64,000 nucleotides of DNA from Modestobacter altitudinis (GTDB lineage: Bacteria; Actinomycetota; Actinomycetes; Mycobacteriales; Geodermatophilaceae), in assembly GCF_005930475.1 (NCBI RefSeq), contig NZ_SJEW01000007.1, positions 40,213 through 104,212 of the forward strand. Direction: 5' to 3'. Made by a program: the position numbers and the translations under genes. The notes beneath the pieces are model-generated. The model was given only the letters and a program-made list of their open reading frames with translations. It searched no databases and was not told the DNA's origin. Positions 41,372 through 49,461 of the stretch are shown piece after piece (position 1 is the first letter of the stretch; every line of letters starts with the position of its first letter).

Positions 41372-43327
41372 GTGAACGCCTTCGTGCTGAACCGACACGG
41401 TCGGCTGGTCTTCCCCTCGAGCATCATGCCGCAGCTGGACTTCTCCACGATGGAGTCCCTGGACCAGCTCGACACCGTCATCCGCCGCGACTTCGAGACC
41501 AAGGCGCCGAGCGGGACCGACATCCTGGAGAAGATCCGGACCGGGGACTACGAGGACCGGTACGCCCTGATGCGGGACGTCGCCCTCAACCTGTTCTGGG
41601 CCAACCGCTTCTCGATCACCATGTACGACAAGCGGCCGACCCGGTGGGCGGACCTGCCGCGGACCCGCTCCGACGTCTTCCTGCCCGTGCTCGAGCCGTG
41701 GGAGGACGGCGAGACCAAGATCGCCGCCGTCGAGCAGGCCTACCCGACGCTGCCGGCCCGGTGGGACGCCGACGTCGAGGACCGGGTCTTCGGCGTCCTG
41801 TTCGACGTGTTCGGCAACCGCAAGAACCACGCGACGACGCTGCCGGCGGTCAAGCCGACGGTGGAGGAGTTCCTCGCCGACGCCGGCAACCTGACCTTCC
41901 GGCTGCCGGACTACGACCCGGACTACCCGGTCTACGAGTACGACGACATCCTCGACTGCCGGGAGAACGTGCCCGAGCTCGAGGCGCTGCACCGCTGGGC
42001 GATGGTCCTGCACAACCAGTACCCGTGGGACCGGGCGGCGGTGGAGCTGGCCCGAGCCGACCAGCTCTCCGACGACGACTACGTGGTCGCCTTCCACCCC
42101 CGCGACCGGGAGGTGCGGGACTTCCTGCGCCGCCTGCGCGCCGGCGCGGAACCCCGGCAGGCATCGCGCCCGCGGGAGTCGCGGCAGCCGGTCCGGCCGT
42201 TCCCGGCGGTGGACGTGCGCCGCGCCTTCACCGTGATGCCGCGCCTGGAGTGCCTGGTCGCCGTGCACGGAGACCAGGTGTGCACGAACGACGACGTCGT
42301 CCGCAACTCCGCCTACAACTGGTCGCCGATGAGCGCGGACGAGATCCAGGAGAAGACCGGTGTGGAGGAACGCCGGTACACCTCGCTGAGCCTGGAGGAG
42401 CTGGCGCTGCAGGCGGCGGAGGCGGCGCTGGAGAAGGCCGGGCGTGGTCCGGAGGAGATCGGCGGCGTGATCGTGTGCACGTGCACCAGCTCCCGGCTGA
42501 TCCCGTCGCTGGCCACCTACCTCTGCGGGCAGCTCGGCATCTACCAGACCCACGCCGCCTACGACCTCATCGCCGCCTGCGCCGGCATGCCCTACGGGCT
42601 GGCCGAGGCCGTGCGGATCCTGCAGGAGGTGGAGCGGCCGATCCTGGTGGTCTGCGCCGAGAAGTTCTCGGACAAGATCGGCAACGTCCGCCCCTCGCGC
42701 ATGCTGTTCGCCGACGGCGCGGCCGCCATGATCGTGGGGCCGGCCGCCGAGGGGGAGGCCCCGGACTTCGACTACCTGCAGACCTACGCCAGCGGCCCGG
42801 CGAGCGAGGTGAACTCGATCATCTGGCCCAACCCCGAGTTCGACAACAACATCACGGTGTTCGGCCCGCAGGTGAAGGCGCTCGCCGGGCGCTACCTCAC
42901 GCAGATGATCGAGGAGATCGGCGCCCTGCCCGCCCCGGACGGAGCGGCCGGCTCCGTGCTGGACACCATCGACCTGATCGTCCCGCACCAGGCCAACAAG
43001 ACGATGGTGCTGCAGCTCGCGGACCGGGCCGGCCTCAGCGCCGACCAGCTGTACTTCAACATCGAGACGACGGGCAACGCGTCGTCGGCGAGCATCCCGC
43101 TGGCCATCCACGACGCGGTCCGCGACGGCGTGATCACCGAACCGGTCCGCGTCTTCGCGCCGGGCTTCGGGGCCGGAGCCGTGGCCGGCTACGCGGTGAT
43201 GCGGGTCGACCCCGCGGTCGTCGACGTCCAGGACGCTCACCCCTCGGCCGTCGCGGAGGAGCCACCGGCCCCGGCTGCGCAGGAACCCCAGCCGGCGTCG
43301 GAGCAGCTGCGCGAGGCGTTCACCTGA
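41372..43327 (+). CDS. KAS III-like condensing enzyme with a long N-terminal extension
   Basis: A 651-residue protein. Residues about 290-630 are a ketoacyl-synthase III fold with the full catalytic triad: Cys403 (DLIAACAGMPYG), His539 (IVPHQANKT) and Asn569 (TTGNASSASIP). Residues 1-285 (MNAFVLNRHGRLVFPSSIMPQLDF, NRKNHATTLPAVKPTVEEFLADAG, LHRWAMVLHNQYPWDRA) form a domain I do not recognise. KAS III enzymes join an acyl-CoA to malonyl units; the NphT7 type makes acetoacetyl-CoA from acetyl-CoA and malonyl-CoA. Placement between a malonyl-CoA-forming carboxylase and PhaB/PhaC supports that reaction, by inference. GTG 41372 follows AGAGAGGAA. Confidence 0.85.
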   Translation: MNAFVLNRHGRLVFPSSIMPQLDFSTMESLDQLDTVIRRDFETKAPSGTDILEKIRTGDYEDRYALMRDVALNLFWANRFSITMYDKRPTRWADLPRTRSDVFLPVLEPWEDGETKIAAVEQAYPTLPARWDADVEDRVFGVLFDVFGNRKNHATTLPAVKPTVEEFLADAGNLTFRLPDYDPDYPVYEYDDILDCRENVPELEALHRWAMVLHNQYPWDRAAVELARADQLSDDDYVVAFHPRDREVRDFLRRLRAGAEPRQASRPRESRQPVRPFPAVDVRRAFTVMPRLECLVAVHGDQVCTNDDVVRNSAYNWSPMSADEIQEKTGVEERRYTSLSLEELALQAAEAALEKAGRGPEEIGGVIVCTCTSSRLIPSLATYLCGQLGIYQTHAAYDLIAACAGMPYGLAEAVRILQEVERPILVVCAEKFSDKIGNVRPSRMLFADGAAAMIVGPAAEGEAPDFDYLQTYASGPASEVNSIIWPNPEFDNNITVFGPQVKALAGRYLTQMIEEIGALPAPDGAAGSVLDTIDLIVPHQANKTMVLQLADRAGLSADQLYFNIETTGNASSASIPLAIHDAVRDGVITEPVRVFAPGFGAGAVAGYAVMRVDPAVVDVQDAHPSAVAEEPPAPAAQEPQPASEQLREAFT

Positions 43328-43338
43328 GCACCCGGACG

Positions 43339-44184
43339 GTGCGCGGCGCGGACGGCACCGCCCTCCGCGCCTGGTGCAACGACGGTGCCGGGCCGCCGGT
43401 GCTGCTGTGCAACGGGCTGGGCGCGCCGAAGGCGGCGTGGCCGGGGCTCGTCGCCCGGTCCAGCGGCTACCGGGTGCTCAGCTGGTCCTACCGCGGCCTG
43501 GCCGGGTCGGCGCGGCCGGCCGACAGGGCGCGGGTCCGCGTCGAGGACCACGCCGACGACGCCCGGGCGGTGCTCGACGCCTTCGACGTCCCGGCCGCGA
43601 CCGTGATCGGCTGGTCGCTGGGGGTCAACGTGGCCTTCGAGCTGGCGCTGGAGGACCCGCGCCGGGTGCTCGGCGTGCTGGCGGTCGCCGGCGTGCCGGG
43701 CGGCTCGTTCTCCTCGCTGTTCGCCCCCTACGGGGTGCCCCGCCGGCTGCGTGCCCCGGTGGGCCGGTGGAGCAGCGCCCTGCTGCTCGTCGTCGGCCCG
43801 ATGCTGCCGCCGATCGCGGCGAGTCTGCCGCCGTGGCCCGAGCTGCTGTCGCCCGGCGCACTGCGCGGGCCCGCGCACGAGGTGGCGCACCCGGGGGCCC
43901 TGCGTGCGGTGGTGCAGGAGTTCTCCCGGCACGACTGGCGGTGGTTCCGCCACTCGGCCCTCGCGATCGCCGAGCACGCGCCGCTGGACATCACGCCGGT
44001 GCGCTGCCCGGTCACCTTCGTGGCGGGCCGCTACGACTCGCTGGTCGACGTCGCCGACGTCCGCCGGGCGGCGGGCAACCTGCCGGGGGCGCGGCTGCGC
44101 GAGCTGCCGGGCACCCACTTCCTGCCGCTGCAGTACCCCGGGGTGCTGCTCGAGGAGCTGCGGCGGCTCGTTCCTGCTTCCTGA
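43339..44184 (+). CDS. Alpha/beta hydrolase in the PHA operon
   Basis: A 281-residue hydrolase: oxyanion-hole region VLLCNGLGAPKAAW, nucleophile elbow VIGWSLGVNVAF (Ser in GWSLG), acid in FVAGRYDSLVD and His in LPGTHFLPLQYP. The family includes esterases, thioesterases and PHA oligomer hydrolases. In this operon it could release or hydrolyse hydroxyacyl-CoA or depolymerise PHA, which cannot be decided. GTG 43339 is used as start; reading from CTG 43324 would overlap the KAS III stop by CTGA. A small CCTGA-ACCG-TCAGG palindrome at 44180-44193 contains its stop and the convergent phaC stop. Confidence 0.83.
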   Translation: MRGADGTALRAWCNDGAGPPVLLCNGLGAPKAAWPGLVARSSGYRVLSWSYRGLAGSARPADRARVRVEDHADDARAVLDAFDVPAATVIGWSLGVNVAFELALEDPRRVLGVLAVAGVPGGSFSSLFAPYGVPRRLRAPVGRWSSALLLVVGPMLPPIAASLPPWPELLSPGALRGPAHEVAHPGALRAVVQEFSRHDWRWFRHSALAIAEHAPLDITPVRCPVTFVAGRYDSLVDVADVRRAAGNLPGARLRELPGTHFLPLQYPGVLLEELRRLVPAS

Positions 44185-44188
44185 ACCG

Positions 44189-45931
44189 TCAGGCCGGCCG
44201 GCGGTCGCGGACGTACGAGCCGGGAGCCGGTTCCAGCGGCGGGTGGTCCGCGCTGCCCGGGGCCGCCGGGGCCGGGACCTCATCGCCGGAGCGCTCGAGC
44301 ATCCACTCCGCCCACGGCTCCCACCAGCTGCCGGTGTGCCGCTCGGCCGACGCCCGCCACGCCTGCGGGTCCGGGCCCGGCTCGCCGCCGGTCCAGTAGT
44401 GGGCCTTCGGGTTGCCCGGCGGGTTGACCAGGCTCTGGATGTGGCCGCTGTAGCTGAGCACGAACGTGCTCGGGCCGGACAGCAGCTGGGTCGTCCGGTA
44501 GCAGCCGTCCCACGGGGTGAGGTGGTCGGTCAGGGCCCCGGTCACGAACGTGGGGACGGTGATCCGGCTCAGGTGCACCGGGCTGCCGAGCACGCGCATC
44601 GCCCCGGCCCGGACCAGCGCGTTGTCCCCGAAGATCTCCAGGAACTGCTCGTGCAGCCGGGCCGGCAGGTTCGTGCCGTCGGCGTTCCAGGCCAGGATGT
44701 CGAACGCCGGCGGGTCCTCGCCCATCAGCCACTGGTTGACCAGGTAGTTGAAGATCAGGTCGTCGGGGCGCATCCAGCTGAACACCGAGCCCATCTCGCG
44801 GGCGCTGATGACCCCGCGCCGGGTCGAGTTGCGGCGGGCGAGCTCCAGCAGCCGGGGGCCGGAGAAGGCGCCGAGCGGCGCCCGGTTGGCGAAGTCGAGC
44901 AGCGTCACCGCGTAGCCGGCGGCGTGCACCCGGTCGTCGCCGGTCGCCGCGAGGTGGTTCAGCGCCGTCGTCATCACCTGACCGCCGGCGCACAGGCCGA
45001 GGGTCGTGACGTCGGGTGAGCCGGTGATGTCGGATGCCACGCCGATGGCGTCGACGACGCGTTGCGCGTAGGTGTCCAGGCCCCAGTCCGCCTGCTCCTT
45101 GGTGGGGTTGCGCCAGCTCATCATGAACACCTGCAGGCCCTGGCTCACCGCGTACTCCACGAGGCTGCGCCCCGGGCGCAGGTCGAGGAAGTAGAAGCGG
45201 CCGATCGGTGGCGGCACGATCACCAGCGGCCGTTGCCGGACGCGCGCCGTGGTCGGCGTGTACTGGATCAGCTCGATGACCTCGTCCCGGTGGACGACCG
45301 CGCCGGGGGAGATGCCCAGGTCCTGGCCGACGGTGAAGGCGCTGCGGTCGGTCTGGGTCGGCAGCCCGCCGTTGTGCCGGAGGTCGGAGAGCAGGTGGCC
45401 CATGCCGCGCAGGACGCTGCGTCCGCCGGTGTCGAAGGCGCGCTTCACGGCGGCCGGGTTGCCGAGCAGGGTGTTGGTCGGCGCCAGCGCGCTGGTGAAC
45501 GCGGTGAGGACGAAGCGCGCCTGCTCCACCTCGCGCCAGTCGGCGCCCCGGGCCTCGTAGGCGTCGACGAGGCTGGTCAGCGACCCGGTCACCGCGAGGT
45601 AGGACTGGGCCAGCCGACGGTAGGCGGGGTTGGTCGACCAGGCCGGATCGGCGAAGCGCTTGTCCTTGGGGGAGGGCGCGATCTCCGCCGTGCCGCGGAG
45701 GATGCGCACCGTGTCCCGCCCGAGGCGGCCCGCCTCCCGCGCGAGGGGCCCCGGCTGGGCGAGGGTGGACAGGACCGCTCGGGCCATGCCCCGCGGGGAG
45801 GGGACGCCGACCGGTTCGGCGCTCTCCACCGAGGCCAGCGCCGCGGACTCGTCCTCGGGCACCGGTGGTTCAGCACCGGGCTGCGGCCTCCCCGACCCGG
45901 TGGAGCGCGGCGTCGACGTCGTGGTCGTCAC
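44189..45931 (-). CDS. phaC: Class I poly(3-hydroxyalkanoate) synthase
   Basis: A 580-residue polymerase. The lipase-box variant GLCAGG holds the nucleophile Cys314; catalytic Asp is in DHLTPWDGCYRT and His in YSGHIQSLVNPPGNPKAHYW. The N-terminal block DPAWSTNPAYRRLAQSYLA and PPPIGRFYFLDLRPGRSLVEYAVSQG are class I landmarks. It polymerises (R)-3-hydroxyacyl-CoA into storage polyester. I chose GTG 45931 because AGGAGG lies five bases before it; earlier Met codons at 45958 give MMHVTQEAS. It converges on the hydrolase with a 4-base gap, and no phasin or PhaR gene is visible. Confidence 0.93.
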   Translation of the reverse strand: MTTTTSTPRSTGSGRPQPGAEPPVPEDESAALASVESAEPVGVPSPRGMARAVLSTLAQPGPLAREAGRLGRDTVRILRGTAEIAPSPKDKRFADPAWSTNPAYRRLAQSYLAVTGSLTSLVDAYEARGADWREVEQARFVLTAFTSALAPTNTLLGNPAAVKRAFDTGGRSVLRGMGHLLSDLRHNGGLPTQTDRSAFTVGQDLGISPGAVVHRDEVIELIQYTPTTARVRQRPLVIVPPPIGRFYFLDLRPGRSLVEYAVSQGLQVFMMSWRNPTKEQADWGLDTYAQRVVDAIGVASDITGSPDVTTLGLCAGGQVMTTALNHLAATGDDRVHAAGYAVTLLDFANRAPLGAFSGPRLLELARRNSTRRGVISAREMGSVFSWMRPDDLIFNYLVNQWLMGEDPPAFDILAWNADGTNLPARLHEQFLEIFGDNALVRAGAMRVLGSPVHLSRITVPTFVTGALTDHLTPWDGCYRTTQLLSGPSTFVLSYSGHIQSLVNPPGNPKAHYWTGGEPGPDPQAWRASAERHTGSWWEPWAEWMLERSGDEVPAPAAPGSADHPPLEPAPGSYVRDRRPA

Positions 45932-45943
45932 GGAGGCCTCCTG

Positions 45944-45959
45944 TGTGACGTGCATCACT
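45944..45959 (-). promoter_or_regulatory. CRP/GlxR-type palindrome in front of phaC
   Basis: TGTGACGTGCATCACT reads TGTGA-N6-TCACT, one base away from the full CRP/GlxR consensus TGTGA-N6-TCACA. On the phaC strand it ends directly before the AGGAGG ribosome site, 12 bases upstream of the GTG. If the transcript starts upstream, bound regulator would block phaC; the divergent hydrolase at 46035 could also be affected. Confidence 0.5.
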
Positions 45960-46034
45960 CGGGGGTCCGACGGTAGCCGCTCGGGTGGCCGACGTCACGG
46001 CCTCGTACGCGTCGAACGTGGGCATCCACCGGGA

Positions 46035-46868
46035 GTGACCGCACCGTTGTCCCTCACCCGTTCCGGCTCCGGTGAGCCGCTCCTGCTCCTGCACGGCATG
46101 GGCAGTTCCAGCCGCGACTTCACCGCCGTCCTCCCCGAGCTGCGCGCACGTTTCGACGTGCTCAACCTCGACCTGCCCGGCGTGGGCAGGTCGGCGCACC
46201 TCGAGCAGCGCCCCACCGTCCCAGCCCTCACCGACGCGGTCGAGCGCACGCTCGATGCGGCGGGGGTCGGCCGGGTGCACGTGCTCGGCAACTCCCTCGG
46301 CGCCCGGATCGCGCTGGAACTGGCCCGCCGCGGCCGGGCCCTGTCGGTGGTCGCGATCTCGCCCTCCGGGCTGAACGTGCCGCAGGAGCGCATCGTGCAG
46401 GGGCTGGGCATGGCCGCGGCCCGGGTGGTCACGCGGATGGCGCAGCCGCTCATCGCGCCCCTGTCCCGGTCGGCGGTCGGTCGGGCGGCGCTGCTGGGGC
46501 CGCTGAAGGCCCGTCCGTGGAGCACCTCGCCGGAGGAGGCCATCGGAGCGCGCGAGGGCTTCGCCGACTCCCGCGACTTCTGGCGCGTCCTCGTGTGGGG
46601 GCTGATGCTCGACGTCCCGCGCGGCCTGGACCGCATCGACTGCCCCGTCACGCTGGTCCAGGGCGTGGCGGACTGGATCGCCTCCGGCCAGACCGTGCGC
46701 TACCTGCCGCTGGTCCCGGCGTCCCGGTTCACCCCGCTGCTGTGGGCCGGCCACGCTCCGCAGTCCGACCGGCCGGAGACGATCGTGCGGCTGGTCGAGG
46801 AGGCGGCCGGCCTGGCCGAGGAGAGGACCGCACCCGCACGGCCGCAGACCCTGACCGTCGCCGCTTGA
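46035..46868 (+). CDS. Alpha/beta hydrolase
   Basis: A 277-residue hydrolase: LLLLHGMGSSSRDF (oxyanion-hole HG motif), VLNLDLPGVGRSAH, nucleophile elbow VLGNSLGARIAL, acid in LVQGVADWIASG and His in WAGHAPQSDRPE. It is divergent from phaC with a 103-base shared upstream region that includes the CRP-like site, so it may be part of the same regulon. The GTG start at 46035 follows CCGGGA. The substrate is unknown; possibly a PHA- or fatty-acyl-related ester. Confidence 0.88.
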   Translation: MTAPLSLTRSGSGEPLLLLHGMGSSSRDFTAVLPELRARFDVLNLDLPGVGRSAHLEQRPTVPALTDAVERTLDAAGVGRVHVLGNSLGARIALELARRGRALSVVAISPSGLNVPQERIVQGLGMAAARVVTRMAQPLIAPLSRSAVGRAALLGPLKARPWSTSPEEAIGAREGFADSRDFWRVLVWGLMLDVPRGLDRIDCPVTLVQGVADWIASGQTVRYLPLVPASRFTPLLWAGHAPQSDRPETIVRLVEEAAGLAEERTAPARPQTLTVAA

Positions 46869-46979
46869 CTCGCCGGGGCACCAGCACCGGAGTCCTCACC
46901 GTCCCTCGGTGGTGGCCGACTCCCACCTGAGCGGGCGTCGGCCGTTGGTCCCGACCGCGACGACGGGCACACTGCCGAG

Positions 46980-48545
46980 GTGATCGACGGCGGCGGGACG
47001 ACGACCGGACCTGACGCCGATCCCGGTGGCGCCCGGGACGCCGGTCGGCCTGAGCCGGAGCAAGGCGCGTCGCTGCTGGTCCCCGGCGCGACCTGCTGGC
47101 GGATCGAGCGGGCCACCCGCTTCGCGGTCTTCGTCGACGCGGCCGGTTACTTCGCCGCGCTGAAGCACGCGGTGCTCCGCGCCGAGCGGCGGGTGCTCTT
47201 CATCGGCTGGGACTTCGACCCGCGGATCCGGCTCGACCCGCTCGGCGGCGGACCGGCGGAGGACGACCGGCTCGGCGCCGTCCTGGAGCGGGCGGTGCAG
47301 GCCAACCCGCGGCTGGTCGTCGGCGTCCTCCAGTGGGACCTCGGCATGCTGCGGGCGCTGGGCCGTGGCCTGACGCCCATCGTGCTGCTCGACCGGCGCA
47401 CTCCCGACCGGCTCACCTTCACCGTGGACACCCACCACCCGGTCGGCGGCGCGCACCACCAGAAGATCGTGGTGATCGACGACTGCCTCGCCTTCGCCGG
47501 CGGCATCGACGTCACCGCCGACCGCTGGGACACCTCCGACCACGCCGACGAGAACCCGCACCGACGTCGTCCGGCAGCCGGGCGCATCGAGGGTCGGCTG
47601 ACGGGGCCGTGGCACGACGCGACCAGCATGGTCACCGGGCCGGCCGCCCGGGCGATCGCCGAGCTCGCCCGCGAGCGGTGGGAGAGCGGCACCGGGGAGC
47701 GGCTCGAGCCGGTCCCCGAGACGCGGGAGTGCTGGCCCGAGGACGTCGACCCCCTGCTCACCGACGTCGACGTGGCGATCTCCCGCACCCGTCCCGCCCA
47801 CGGCGGCACCACCCTGGTCAACGAGATCGAGCTGCTCTGGCTGGCCTCCATCGCCGCGGCCAGCCGGTCGATCTACGTGGAGAGCCAGTACTTCGCCAGC
47901 CGCCGGATCGCCGAGGCGATCGCCGAGCGGTTGCGCGAGCCGGACGGCCCGGACGTCGTCGTGCTCAACCCGTGGACCGCCGACGGCTGGCTGTCGGAGA
48001 AGGCGATGGGCACCGCGCGGGCCCGGGTGCTGCAGATCGTCCGCGACGCCGACGCCCACGACCGGTTCCGGATCTACACGCCGGTGACGGAGCAGCGCGA
48101 GCACATCTACGTGCACGCGAAGGTGACCGTGGTCGACGACCGCCTGCTGCGTCTGGGGTCCAGCAACGTGAACAACCGCTCGATGGGCCTGGACACCGAG
48201 CTCGACCTGGCGGTCGAGGCGGTCGAGGGGCGGCCGGGGGCCGATCGGCTCGCCGCGACGATCGTCGGTGTCCGGGACCGGCTGCTCGCCGAGCACCTCG
48301 GCTGCACGCCGGAGGAGGTCGCCGCCGCGGTCGCCGACACCGGCTCGCTGGTGCGGGGCATCGAGCGGCTGCGTCGGCCGACCGGCCGCTCGCTGGTGCC
48401 CTTCGAGCCGCCCGACCTCGGTCCGGCCGACCGGGCACTCGCTGAGTCCGAGCTGATGGACCCGCAGAAGACACCTGACCAGTGGCGCCGGGTCGAGCGG
48501 TTCTTCGCCCGCCGGCGGCGCGCGCCGAACCGGGTGCGCTCCTGA
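46980..48545 (+). CDS. Phospholipase D-like protein with two HKD motifs
   Basis: A 521-residue soluble protein. The first HKD motif is HHQKIVVIDDCLAFAGG (H-x-K-x4-D), the second HVHAKVTVVDDRLLRLGSSN; each is followed by the Gly/Ser-rich strand of the PLD fold. YVESQYFASRRIAEAI and VVLNPWTADGWLSEKAMG are typical of the bacterial PldA/cardiolipin-synthase-like group. The two motifs would form one active site hydrolysing or transferring phosphatidyl groups. No signal peptide is visible. The GTG at 46980 is preceded by CCGAG only, so the start is moderately certain. Confidence 0.88.
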   Translation: MIDGGGTTTGPDADPGGARDAGRPEPEQGASLLVPGATCWRIERATRFAVFVDAAGYFAALKHAVLRAERRVLFIGWDFDPRIRLDPLGGGPAEDDRLGAVLERAVQANPRLVVGVLQWDLGMLRALGRGLTPIVLLDRRTPDRLTFTVDTHHPVGGAHHQKIVVIDDCLAFAGGIDVTADRWDTSDHADENPHRRRPAAGRIEGRLTGPWHDATSMVTGPAARAIAELARERWESGTGERLEPVPETRECWPEDVDPLLTDVDVAISRTRPAHGGTTLVNEIELLWLASIAAASRSIYVESQYFASRRIAEAIAERLREPDGPDVVVLNPWTADGWLSEKAMGTARARVLQIVRDADAHDRFRIYTPVTEQREHIYVHAKVTVVDDRLLRLGSSNVNNRSMGLDTELDLAVEAVEGRPGADRLAATIVGVRDRLLAEHLGCTPEEVAAAVADTGSLVRGIERLRRPTGRSLVPFEPPDLGPADRALAESELMDPQKTPDQWRRVERFFARRRRAPNRVRS

Positions 48546-48582
48546 ACCCGCAGCCGCCGAGGGGACAGCAGGTCGAGACCGG

Positions 48583-49407
48583 ATGACGAGTGCGTGGCCG
48601 CCCGGCCTGTTCCCCGAGGGACTGACCCCGGGGCTGCTCGTCCTGGTCCTGGTCGCCGCGCTCACGGCCGGGTGGATCGACGCCGTCGTGGGTGGCGGCG
48701 GTCTCCTGCAGCTGCCCGCGCTGCTGCTCGTCCCCGGGATGAGCCCGGTGCAGGCCCTGGCGACGAACAAGCTGGCCTCGATCTCCGGTACCGCCACCAG
48801 CGCGGTCACCTACCACCGCCGGGTCCACCCCGACCTGCGGACCGCCCTGCCGATGGCCGCAGTGGCCCTGGTGGGCAGCTTCGCCGGGGCCTCCGTCGCC
48901 GCGGCCCTCCCGGCCGGCGTGTTCAAGCCGGTCATCGTCGTCGCCCTGGTCGCCATCGCCGCGTTCACCGTGCTGCGCCCGGCGCTGGGCGAGGTGACCG
49001 CACTGCGGCACAGCGGGCGGCGTCACCACGGCGTCGCCGGGGCGGTGGGCGCCGGCATCGGCTTCTACGACGGGGTCCTCGGCCCCGGTACCGGTTCGTT
49101 CCTCGTGTTCGCCATCGTGTCGCTGCTGGGCTACGACTTCCTCCACGCCAGCGCCCAGGCCAAGATCGTCAACGTCGCCACCAACCTGGGGGCGCTGCTC
49201 TTCTTCGTCCCGTACGGCGCGGTCTTCTGGGGGCTGGGGCTCGTCCTGGGTGCGGCCAACATGCTCGGCGGCTACCTGGGCGCTCGGACGGCGACCGCCC
49301 GGGGCAGCCGCTTCATCCGGGTCGTCTTCCTCGTCGTCGTCACGGCGTTGATCGGCCGGGTCGGCTGGGACGTGTGGACGGAGAACCTGCGTCCGCTGCT
49401 GCGGTGA
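48583..49407 (+). CDS. TSUP family (TauE/SafE-like) membrane permease
   Basis: A 274-residue protein with seven to eight hydrophobic segments. The two family signatures AGWIDAVVGGGGLLQLPALLL and GIGFYDGVLGPGTGSFLVFAIV are present in each half, with ATNKLASISGTATSAVTY and ASAQAKIVNVATNLGALLF as the partner motifs. TSUP proteins transport small anions such as sulfite, sulfonates or carboxylates. It lies 37 bases after the phospholipase gene on the same strand and converges with a serine hydrolase. ATG at 48583 follows an unremarkable leader. Confidence 0.92.
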   Translation: MTSAWPPGLFPEGLTPGLLVLVLVAALTAGWIDAVVGGGGLLQLPALLLVPGMSPVQALATNKLASISGTATSAVTYHRRVHPDLRTALPMAAVALVGSFAGASVAAALPAGVFKPVIVVALVAIAAFTVLRPALGEVTALRHSGRRHHGVAGAVGAGIGFYDGVLGPGTGSFLVFAIVSLLGYDFLHASAQAKIVNVATNLGALLFFVPYGAVFWGLGLVLGAANMLGGYLGARTATARGSRFIRVVFLVVVTALIGRVGWDVWTENLRPLLR

Positions 49408-49461
49408 GGGACCGCCGCGGCGTCCGACGGCGTCGTGCAGGTCAGCCGACGGGCGCCCCGG

